Part shown: positions 1 to 5,113 of the stretch, piece after piece
Numbering within the stretch: position 1 is the stretch's first letter
Layout: each line of letters starts with the position of its first letter
Source of the DNA: CAYWEP01 sp964608945
Lineage (GTDB): Bacteria > Patescibacteriota > Microgenomatia > Levybacterales > UBA12049
Assembly (NCBI GenBank): GCA_964608945.1
Contig: CAZSQB010000041.1
Span: forward strand, 1 to 9,224
Direction: 5' to 3'
DNA length: 9,224 bases
The notes under the pieces: model-generated
Told to the model about the DNA's origin: nothing
The model's database searches: none
Seen by the model: the letters and a program-made list of their open reading frames with translations, nothing else
Position numbers and translations under genes: made by a program

Positions 1-185
1 CTAAAGACTCTACGCATATAGACCTTTATCTTCCGCTATCAGTTGTCCCTGCAAGTTAAAATCTAACTTTGTTTTTAACATAATACATTCCGACAAGTTG
101 TTTAGGGCCTGCTTAACTACCCAGCCTCAGGCCTGATATCATTTGCCTCACACCCTACTCACCCGCAAAGAAGAAATTCGAATTG
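1..185. other. Intergenic stretch without a recognisable gene
   Basis: I see no convincing reading frame, RNA gene or terminator in this opening stretch. A short word around 90-100 (TTCCGACAAG) resembles the TTCGACAAG core of the direct repeats at 1235 and 1698, so it may be a decayed copy of the same dispersed element, but the match is too short to be sure. The promoter of the next gene begins directly after it. Confidence 0.4.
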
Positions 186-214
186 TTGACTATAAAACAC
201 TCAAGCATTATATT
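186..214 (+). promoter_or_regulatory. Sigma-70-type promoter of the 221 gene, leaderless
   Basis: TTGACT (186-191) and TATATT (209-214) are separated by exactly 17 bp. The predicted transcription start, about 7 nt after the -10 box, falls on or next to the ATG at 221, and no Shine-Dalgarno sequence precedes that ATG. The mRNA is therefore predicted to be leaderless. Confidence 0.75.
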
Positions 215-220
215 TAATGT

Positions 221-1228
221 ATGGACTTTATCAATGAATTACTTTTCATCCCTCTTAGGATCTTTTTTGACTTTCCATATCTCGCTTTTATTCTAGCAAT
301 CATTTTAGGATACATATTTTTCAAAAAGAAAAAAATAATTTTTGGAATCACAGCATTATTGTGGCTATTTTTTGGAATCTATGAAGGCCTCCTTGTGCCA
401 TTACTCATCTGTCCTCCCGAAGATTGTATTAATCCAATTAGAATAGATTTAGCACTGGTTCTTCCCATACTTCTCTTTTGTATAATTATAACGGTGGTTG
501 AAAGTATTACGAACCTTCGAAATGTTCTACCACAAATGACGTCTAATCCTCGCTCTACTAAAGTACTACTTATTGTAACGGCTGCTGCTTTTCTTGCAGT
601 TGGATTTATCGGGGGGTATTACGCACGGGACATTCACGACATCTATAATTTCATCTATAATGAAAAAACCCCTCAAGTAAATGTAAAGAGAGATCAAAAG
701 ACACCTCCGGTAGAAAAAGAGCGTCGAATTAGTGGCGAGCCCATATCTATCCCTCATCCCAATTCTCCAGATCTGATAATACATAGAGAGCCTAGGTTTG
801 GCTTAGAAATTACTGTTCCCAATGGGTGGAAAATTTCTAGAAGTTTGCATAATACATTGCCTTATGGATACCTCTCAATCTATATGCCAGATCCTAATGA
901 TGAAGGAGCATTTACTGATGTAATTACAATTTGGCCAGATGAAACGCAATTCTCTGATACACTCGATGAATATGTTAAAGAATACTTTAATGAAAGAATG
1001 ATTTACGACTCAAAAACATATACAAAAATTAATTCATATGATGCAATTGTGCTTAAAAACTTCAGGGATAAACTATACCTGGATCCTTTTTCTGACTTAG
1101 ATGTATATTTCATTAAAAATGAAAACAATGATTTTTTCTATCGAATTGAAGTTGAAACGATATATAAAGATAAAAAGGTAAATGAACAAATAGCTCAAGC
1201 CCTTTCTACTTTTACATTGTTGAAATAG
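221..1228 (+). CDS. Four-TM membrane protein with a C-terminal soluble domain, function unknown
   Basis: The 335-residue protein has four hydrophobic segments at about residues 15-34, 39-64, 75-95 and 114-134. A polar, proline- and lysine-rich linker (about 148-185) follows, then a soluble domain of roughly 150 residues. That domain starts with a FGLEITVPNGWKIS stretch, continues with alternating strands and ends in a helix plus TFTLLK. This resembles the pattern of PsbP/Mog1-like alpha/beta sandwich domains (G-L-x-I-x-x-P-x-x-W near the start, an 'F/Y-Y-x-I-E' strand late), but that is my reading of the pattern, not a database result. The soluble part probably lies outside the membrane. Start choice is fixed by the promoter, which places transcription at this ATG. 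No operon partner is evident: a decayed toxin-antitoxin remnant follows. The gene is AT-rich like its neighbours. Confidence 0.8.
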   Translation: MDFINELLFIPLRIFFDFPYLAFILAIILGYIFFKKKKIIFGITALLWLFFGIYEGLLVPLLICPPEDCINPIRIDLALVLPILLFCIIITVVESITNLRNVLPQMTSNPRSTKVLLIVTAAAFLAVGFIGGYYARDIHDIYNFIYNEKTPQVNVKRDQKTPPVEKERRISGEPISIPHPNSPDLIIHREPRFGLEITVPNGWKISRSLHNTLPYGYLSIYMPDPNDEGAFTDVITIWPDETQFSDTLDEYVKEYFNERMIYDSKTYTKINSYDAIVLKNFRDKLYLDPFSDLDVYFIKNENNDFFYRIEVETIYKDKKVNEQIAQALSTFTLLK

Positions 1229-1234
1229 AATAAC

Positions 1235-1260
1235 TTCCAACATAGTGGTTCGACAAGTCC
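1235..1260 (+). repeat. Left copy of a direct repeat flanking the toxin-antitoxin relic
   Basis: This copy and the one at 1698-1723 share 21 of 26 positions, with the common core ATAGTGGTTCGACA, and all five differences are transitions. The copies are 463 bp apart and bracket the decayed toxin-antitoxin genes. The TTCGACAAG/TTCGACAGGCTC word resembles dispersed repeats I recall from CPR genomes, which I cannot verify here. Confidence 0.65.
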
Positions 1261-1284
1261 TTCGAGAGGATCGCTCTTCTGTAG

Positions 1285-1463
1285 ATCTAATTCACAGATC
1301 AAGGGTCGTTGGTGAAATTAAACCTAAAATCTATGATCCAAAACCATTTGATCCTGACAGATTCCTTAAGGTTGTTAAAAAACTTAACTTTCCAAAACTT
1401 TCTCATAAACAAATTGAAGCAAGATATAGAAAAGCAATTTTTATTTTTATACCCGCAAATTAA
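1285..1463 (+). pseudogene. Remnant of an antitoxin C-terminus, fused by deletion to a PIN toxin remnant
   Basis: The open frame runs from an ATG at 1245, but its first residues come from the direct repeat, so the genuine coding remnant probably starts near 1285. It reads DLIHRSRVVGEIKPK, then DPDRFLKVVKKLNFPKLS, then KQIEARYRKAI. A SRVVGEIKP-like strand followed by a basic 'LPKLS..I..RYR' tail resembles the C-terminal half of small antitoxins encoded just before PIN toxins. The N-terminal DNA-binding part is missing. At about 1438, in a T-rich stretch, the frame ends in unrelated codons (IFIPAN, stop) while toxin-like sequence continues in the -1 frame. I infer that a deletion removed the antitoxin end and the toxin start. 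An alternative is that this is simply the N-terminal half of a single frameshifted protein. Confidence 0.5.
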
Positions 1464-1693
1464 AAGTTCCCGATCAAGAAGTAAATGAACTTCAAGAACA
1501 ATTCGGCACAGTACCTTTAACAGAGTACATTTTAGACAAGGCAATGGAGGGCCCAACAAAAGATCTTGAAGATAATATTCAGCTGCATAGCGCTGCTGAG
1601 GCAGAATCTGATATTTTCTTAACTGCGGACAAAAAACTAGTAGACATGAAGTTTTTCGGTAAAACTCAAATCATCTCCCCTGAGAATCTATAA
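1439..1693 (+). pseudogene. C-terminal remnant of a PIN-domain (VapC-like) toxin
   Basis: From about 1439 the frame encodes roughly 84 residues to a TAA at 1691, including KDLEDNIQLHSAAEAESDIF, then LTADKKL and a final IISPENL. The order 'D-x-E-D, helix, A-x-A-D-x-F-L-T-x-D-K-x-L, (I)-x-S-P-E-x-L' is the usual C-terminal half of PIN ribonucleases, whose acidic residues (here in DLED and TAD) bind the metal. The N-terminal LDTN metal-binding motif is absent and there is no start codon with a ribosome site, so the product cannot be an active nuclease. It lies in the -1 frame relative to the antitoxin remnant just upstream. Both sit between the direct repeats at 1235 and 1698. Confidence 0.65.
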
Positions 1694-1697
1694 AAGG

Positions 1698-1748
1698 TTT
1701 CAATATAGTGGTTCGACAGGCTCACCATTTCCAATTGCTCAGAGCCTG
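1698..1748 (+). repeat. Right copy of the direct repeat, with an attached inverted repeat
   Basis: Positions 1698-1723 match 1235-1260 (21 of 26). This copy continues into a perfect 7-bp inverted repeat, CAGGCTC (1717-1723) and GAGCCTG (1742-1748), with an 18-nt loop followed by a short T run at 1751-1754. The hairpin is too loose for a confident terminator call. The element may be an intact version of a dispersed palindromic repeat whose left copy has lost its second arm. Confidence 0.55.
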
Positions 1749-1808
1749 CATTTTAGTTAGCCTCAAAAAACTATATCAAACTATCAACTCCTGCTAGGAT
1801 TCAAACTT

Positions 1809-1817
1809 TGTTATACT
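1809..1817 (+). promoter_or_regulatory. Extended -10 promoter of the DedA-like gene, leaderless
   Basis: TG (1809-1810), one base, then TATACT (1812-1817) form an extended -10 element. No good -35 box is visible at the right distance, as expected for this promoter type. The ATG at 1824 starts six bases after the -10 box, so transcription should begin on or beside the start codon. There is no Shine-Dalgarno sequence. Confidence 0.65.
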
Positions 1818-1823
1818 TTACTT

Positions 1824-2384
1824 ATGGCTTACTGGCACAGATGGAAATATAAAAATCTCACTTTTCTTTTCATTTCAATTATGATTGCCTTTTTCTTATC
1901 TCGCTATGAACCATTCCACGCTTTCCTCCTAAATCTTGGTGGTTTTGGCTATATCGGTGCATTTTTGGCAGGAATGTTGTTTGTTTCAACCTTTACAGTC
2001 GCAACCGGAGCAGTTATTCTTCTGGTCTTAGCTGAGACTCTTTCTCCGGTAGAAATTGGTATTATTGCAGGATTGGGTGCAGTAGTTGGGGACTTTACAA
2101 TATTTCACTTTATTAAAGACAACTTGACACAAGAGCTTGAATCTATTTATGACCATATTGATGGAGACCATCATTTTAAGAAAGTGCTGCATACAAAGTA
2201 TTTTAGTTGGACATTACCTGTCATTGGCGCAATTATTATCGCGTCTCCTTTTCCAGATGAAATAGGAGTAAGTCTGATGGGGATTTCAAAAATGAAAACC
2301 TATCAATTTTTACTGATCTCTTTTATCCTGAATGCAATCGGCATATTTCTTGTTGTCTCAGCCTCGCTCGTCATCAAGCCATAA
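1824..2384 (+). CDS. Small polytopic membrane protein, DedA/VTT-like
   Basis: The product is 186 residues and mostly hydrophobic, with membrane segments at about 11-27, 41-70 (two short or one re-entrant), 75-96, 128-152 and 160-183. A central polar loop (about 97-125) carries an unusual acidic/histidine patch, DHIDGDHHF (110-118). Small-residue-rich segments (TVATGAVILL, IAGLGAVVGD) and the later SPFPDEIGVSLMGIS motif recall DedA/SNARE-associated (VTT) transporters and related small CPR/archaeal membrane proteins. The similarity is by pattern only. DedA proteins act in lipid-carrier flipping or ion-coupled transport, which would fit with the PAP2 gene nearby, but this is inference. The start is supported by the extended -10 box just before it. 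The RNase Z-like gene follows in the same direction but has its own promoter. Confidence 0.7.
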   Translation: MAYWHRWKYKNLTFLFISIMIAFFLSRYEPFHAFLLNLGGFGYIGAFLAGMLFVSTFTVATGAVILLVLAETLSPVEIGIIAGLGAVVGDFTIFHFIKDNLTQELESIYDHIDGDHHFKKVLHTKYFSWTLPVIGAIIIASPFPDEIGVSLMGISKMKTYQFLLISFILNAIGIFLVVSASLVIKP

Positions 2385-2395
2385 ATGAGAAAACA

Positions 2396-2424
2396 TTGCA
2401 AAATAAAGAATGAAGCAGTATGAT
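2396..2424 (+). promoter_or_regulatory. Promoter of the MBL-fold hydrolase, deciding a GTG start
   Basis: TTGCAA (2396-2401) and TATGAT (2419-2424) are spaced by 17 bp. The predicted transcription start is near 2431, three bases before GTG 2434 and after the upstream in-frame ATG at 2410. This supports GTG 2434 as the true start and a practically leaderless mRNA. Confidence 0.6.
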
Positions 2425-2433
2425 TGCTCTGCA

Positions 2434-3198
2434 GTGAAAATTATTTTCTTAGGAACCAATGGCTGGTATACCAATGAAAACGGCAACACTCCCTGCGTCC
2501 TTATAGACAGTAAAGACCACTATGTAGTCTTTGATGCCGGGAACGGGATTTACAAGCTTGACAAATATATTACGCAGGACAAACCAGTATCTCTTTTCAT
2601 CAGCCATTTCCACCTTGACCACGTCTCAGGACTCCATACGCTCCCGAAATTTTCATTCCCCCAAGGTATCGATATCTATATGGCAATGGGCAGAAAAAAG
2701 GATTTTGAGACACTCGCCAACCCGCCATTTACTGTTGGGTATAAACCCCAACCACAAAACATCAAAAATCTCAAAACGACAATTCGACCTCATGAGTTGT
2801 CAGAGGGATCACACAGTCTTCCCTTCCCTGTCGCAATTATTGAACAATTTCATGCTTACAAAGACCACGGCTATCGCGTAACCCTTGATGGAAAAACGAT
2901 TGCTTATTCAGGAGACTGCGGACAGACAGATAAGAGTATTACGCTTGCAAAAAATGCAGATGTGTTGATCCATGAGTGCTCAAACAGAAAACCAGATTCA
3001 CCTGATATCTGGGGGCATACCGACGCTACCCAGGCGGCACAGATTGCAAGAGACGCAAATGCTAAGAAGCTTATCCTCACCCACTTTGGCGCTCATGAAT
3101 ATAAAACGCTTGCAGATAGAAAAAAAGCTGAGGCAAAAGCAAAAAAGATTTTTGCAAACACGATCAGTGCAGTCGACAATCTAGTAATCTCCCTCTAA
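2434..3198 (+). CDS. Metallo-beta-lactamase-fold hydrolase, RNase Z-like
   Basis: From GTG 2434 the protein is 254 residues and begins VKIIFLGTNGWY, the typical first strand of this family. An ATG at 2410 would add eight residues (MKQYDCSA) that fit no family start and would contain the -10 box. The metal-site motifs are complete: FDAG (33-36), SHFHLDH (57-63), a histidine in HAYKDHG (140-146), SGDCG with Asp161, and THFG with His217. A TDATQAAQIARDANAKKLILTHF tail is typical of RNase Z/AtsA-like hydrolases of about 250-300 residues. It is most likely a phosphodiesterase or other hydrolase; whether it matures tRNA 3' ends cannot be told, as the long flexible exosite arm of RNase Z is not evident. 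It is monocistronic from its own promoter and ends shortly before the next promoter. Fully intact. Confidence 0.85.
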   Translation: MKIIFLGTNGWYTNENGNTPCVLIDSKDHYVVFDAGNGIYKLDKYITQDKPVSLFISHFHLDHVSGLHTLPKFSFPQGIDIYMAMGRKKDFETLANPPFTVGYKPQPQNIKNLKTTIRPHELSEGSHSLPFPVAIIEQFHAYKDHGYRVTLDGKTIAYSGDCGQTDKSITLAKNADVLIHECSNRKPDSPDIWGHTDATQAAQIARDANAKKLILTHFGAHEYKTLADRKKAEAKAKKIFANTISAVDNLVISL

Positions 3199-3207
3199 TC
3201 GATCTTC

Positions 3208-3236
3208 CTGACAACTCAACAATAATAGTGTAAAAT
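3208..3236 (+). promoter_or_regulatory. Promoter of the broken 3243 gene, leaderless
   Basis: CTGACA (3208-3213) and TAAAAT (3231-3236) are 17 bp apart, and GTG 3243 begins six bases after the -10 box. The layout is the same as for the intact genes upstream, which suggests the broken gene behind it was once expressed. Confidence 0.6.
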
Positions 3237-3242
3237 CATACT

Positions 3243-3604
3243 GTGAGTTCGCTACAAAAAGGCCTCATTGGCGTCATTATTCTTCTTTTCTTAGTCGTCG
3301 GATACCTCCTTCTCCATAAGAATAAAGCACTAACTATCGACCCCTCTGTAGTAAGTGTCTATGAAGGGAGACTATAGCTTAATACGTTTCTGAAGAAACA
3401 GCAACCTTCTATGGATTCCCTACCCAATTCCTCGTTGCAGACGGGACAGGACAAAGGACTGAGCTTGATGCTCAAATAGCAAATAATCATGCTCGTACTC
3501 TTCGCCAATCTCCAGGGATAGTGCGATCAGGAATTACCAGTCGCTCAGAGCAGCTTCTTCGGAGATGCGGAGAGCTTCCGCAAGTTACTCCGGTTTCTAA
3601 GTGA
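3243..3604 (+). pseudogene. Broken gene for a single-TM anchored protein, family unknown
   Basis: A GTG start directly behind a good promoter gives 44 codons with one membrane anchor (LIGVIILLFLVVGYLLLH), then IDPSVVSVYEGRL and a TAG at 3375. A second open stretch in the -1 frame runs from 3383 to a TGA at 3602 and encodes about 73 plausible residues: YVSEETATFYGFPTQF, LVADGTGQRTELDAQIANNH and a Gln/Arg-rich end. In that frame a TAA at 3380 blocks joining, so at least two lesions separate the parts. I recognise neither part. The first 44 codons could also be a genuine small membrane protein. The combination of anchor and soluble tail in one transcription unit argues for one decayed gene of about 120 codons. 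Confidence 0.5.
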
Positions 3605-3605
3605 A

Positions 3606-3719
3606 ATGCAAGACCTGATGTATCAAGTAATCATCAATTTTCTGCAAGAAAATAATATCCAATACGAACTATTGGAGCATGAGCCAGTCTATACGAGCGA
3701 ACAATCAACGGCTGTATAA
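3606..3719 (+). pseudogene. Truncated YbaK/ProX-type aminoacyl-tRNA deacylase
   Basis: The 37-codon frame reads MQDLMYQVIINFLQENNIQY, then ELLEHEPVYTSEQSTAV and a stop. The 'I-x-x-F-L-x-x-N-x-I-x-Y-E-x-x-E-H-x-P-V-Y-T-S-E-Q-x-A' order is the well-known N-terminus of the YbaK/EbsC/ProX family, free-standing editing domains that hydrolyse mischarged tRNA (for instance Cys- or Ala-tRNA(Pro)). Family members are about 150-170 residues, so only the first quarter is left and the catalytic part is gone. Loss occurs exactly where the family continues with an 'A-K-V-R-G' segment. It follows the broken 3243 gene by one base and runs toward the convergent PAP2 gene, so both seem to be the left-over of a deletion ending near 3720. 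Confidence 0.75.
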
Positions 3720-3751
3720 TAAGTTAGTATATTATACATTGAGTATGCTCC

Positions 3752-4432
3752 TCATTCAGCAGACTTTTGTCCAAAGAGCTTTTTATAGTTTATCTTCGTC
3801 AACGCCGCGGTTGCGGTGATAAGCCCAAACGACAATCCCAAGATTGCTCCGCCGATGACGTCTGTTGTCCAGTGTTCTCCAAGATAGATCCGTGAAACAA
3901 GCATTGCTGCATCATACCCAATAACCGTTGCGACAATAATCGCTTTTATAGGTAAAGGGATTTTCTTACTGGCCAAGACAACGGCAATAATAATGACAGA
4001 TATAAATAATGCTCTTCCACTATGACCTGATGGATATGAGAATTCCGCTCGCACATGAAATTGCGGAAATTCCAGAAATCGTTTGGTGCGAAGTAAAAAC
4101 TCAGGCGGCGGGAAATGATCAACTTGATATTTCCCAAAAAGCTCAATGATATGGAACATGCCAAATAAAAATACTGCTATCGCTCCTGCGATAAATTTTC
4201 GCATCGTGATAAAAAGGATGATTAGAACGACAAGCATGACTTCAAAGGTACCGATAACACTAAAGAGAGAGAAAATATCGTCAAACCGACGACTTATGTT
4301 GTCCTGCAACCGAACTGTTGTATCAAAATCAAGCTGCGTTAACGTATCCTTCGCAACGACGTAGGAAAAAAGCAGAAAGAGGAAGAAAAACCCTACACCG
4401 AGAAGAAAAAGTACCAATCTTTTCTTGGGCAT
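3752..4432 (-). CDS. PAP2-family membrane phosphatase
   Basis: The 226-residue protein has membrane segments at about 7-27, 55-76, 79-97, 141-155, 162-178 and 192-212, as in type 2 phosphatidic acid phosphatases (PgpB, BcrC/undecaprenyl-diphosphatase, LpxE-like). Two signature motifs are intact: PSGH at 134-137 and SR-x5-H-x3-D at 180-191 (Ser180, Arg181, His187, Asp191). Motif C1, normally K-x6-RP, is degenerate: Lys101 is present but the arginine position is Pro108 (GKYQVDHFPPP). The likely job is dephosphorylating a lipid phosphate or diphosphate at the membrane, perhaps recycling the undecaprenyl carrier. It is transcribed divergently from the 4500 gene and converges on the broken YbaK gene. 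The start is supported by a promoter placing transcription near the ATG. Confidence 0.88.
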   Translation of the reverse strand: MPKKRLVLFLLGVGFFFLFLLFSYVVAKDTLTQLDFDTTVRLQDNISRRFDDIFSLFSVIGTFEVMLVVLIILFITMRKFIAGAIAVFLFGMFHIIELFGKYQVDHFPPPEFLLRTKRFLEFPQFHVRAEFSYPSGHSGRALFISVIIIAVVLASKKIPLPIKAIIVATVIGYDAAMLVSRIYLGEHWTTDVIGGAILGLSFGLITATAALTKINYKKLFGQKSAE

Positions 4433-4438
4433 TATAGT

Positions 4439-4468
4439 AGTTTAACATGATCCCTAAGGTGTATTCAA
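4439..4468 (-). promoter_or_regulatory. Promoter of the PAP2 gene
   Basis: On the minus strand TTGAAT (4463-4468) is followed after 18 bp by TAAACT (4439-4444), with a TG one base upstream of the -10 box. The ATG begins six bases later, again a leaderless layout. The hexamers are only moderate matches. A TATAAT overlapping the ATG itself (4431-4436) sits too far downstream to drive this start. Confidence 0.45.
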
Positions 4469-4484
4469 ATCCACCTTTTTCCTC

Positions 4485-4490
4485 TATAAT
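4485..4490 (+). promoter_or_regulatory. -10 box of the 4500 gene
   Basis: A perfect TATAAT lies nine bases before the ATG at 4500, which predicts a leader of about three bases. There is no clear -35 box (ATTCAA at 4463-4468, 16 bp away, is weak and is shared with the -35 of the divergent PAP2 promoter). Confidence 0.5.
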
Positions 4491-4499
4491 GCTGACTTT

Positions 4500-5039
4500 A
4501 TGAGCGTTGAGACCTCCCCCTTTACCCGTCAATTAACTCGCTGTAATACAATACTAGAGCCAGGAGAACTACCAGGAAAAGAATATTATCAATGGAAAAG
4601 GCAACTGCAAGCTGCGCTGATAGAAGATGCCGAGCCAAAACAAAATCGAAGTCTTAAAGAAATGGAAGCACTGTATCCACCTCCTAAAGGCAAGATAGAT
4701 GGTACCCATTTTATACTTGATGATAATTCATTATTTCAGGTATTTGATGACCATGGTCGTCTGGTCGAGCAAGTGGAATACAAGCGACACCTCTTAAACC
4801 AGGCCACAGCATTTGATGCTATGCATATAGTCGCAAATACATACGACAACGCAGGGTACCTCATAACACGAACTGAGATGGAAGTAGGAAAAATAGGCTA
4901 TACCCGTACATATGAATATGTTGCTTTCCCTGATCATCCAAGAATACTCCGAAGAATAATCACACAGGAGTTTCATCGTCAAGGAGTAATGGGGCCAGGA
5001 CCAAACATCGGAAAACCGCAAGTAATAAATTTCTTTTAG
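4500..5039 (+). CDS. Hypothetical protein with YD-repeat-like strands
   Basis: I do not recognise this 179-residue soluble protein. Residues 1-60 are charged and probably helical (GKEYYQWKRQLQAALIEDAE). From about 75 it has repeat-like beta segments: VFDDHGRLVEQVEY (81-94), TYDNAGYLITRTEM (114-127) and YEYVAFPDHPRILRRIIT (138-155). The 'Y/F-D-x-x-G-x-L-x-x-x' pattern matches the YD repeats of RHS-type proteins, but the unit number is far too small for an RHS shell and there is no signal peptide or toxin tail. The end (GPGPNIGKPQVINFF) is glycine/proline rich. The gene lies 74 bp before the decarboxylase gene in the same direction; each seems to have its own promoter, so linkage is uncertain. 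Confidence 0.7.
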   Translation: MSVETSPFTRQLTRCNTILEPGELPGKEYYQWKRQLQAALIEDAEPKQNRSLKEMEALYPPPKGKIDGTHFILDDNSLFQVFDDHGRLVEQVEYKRHLLNQATAFDAMHIVANTYDNAGYLITRTEMEVGKIGYTRTYEYVAFPDHPRILRRIITQEFHRQGVMGPGPNIGKPQVINFF

Positions 5040-5113
5040 TAATGAACAAACTAAATTTTGGTAATTTACTTACTAGAAATTTATAATTTGATAATGATAC
5101 TATAAGAGATGTT

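Noticed and set aside
1430..1450. Programmed -1 frameshift joining the antitoxin and toxin fragments
   Set aside because: The T-rich stretch has no proper X-XXY-YYZ heptamer in the reading frame, no stimulatory hairpin or SD was seen nearby, and both partners lack their N-terminal halves, so deletion is the simpler explanation.
1245..1463. 72-residue open frame as an intact small gene
   Set aside because: Its start lies in the direct repeat, no ribosome site precedes it, the beginning is not protein-like and its last residues come from a frameshifted stretch. It fits better as the remnant described above.
1717..1754. Terminator at the CAGGCTC/GAGCCTG inverted repeat
   Set aside because: The 18-base loop and only four T make a weak structure, and there is no intact gene directly upstream that would need it.
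2410..2433. ATG 2410 as the start of the MBL-fold hydrolase
   Set aside because: The -10 box lies inside these eight codons, the residues do not match family starts, and GTG 2434 gives the standard KIIFLGT beginning.
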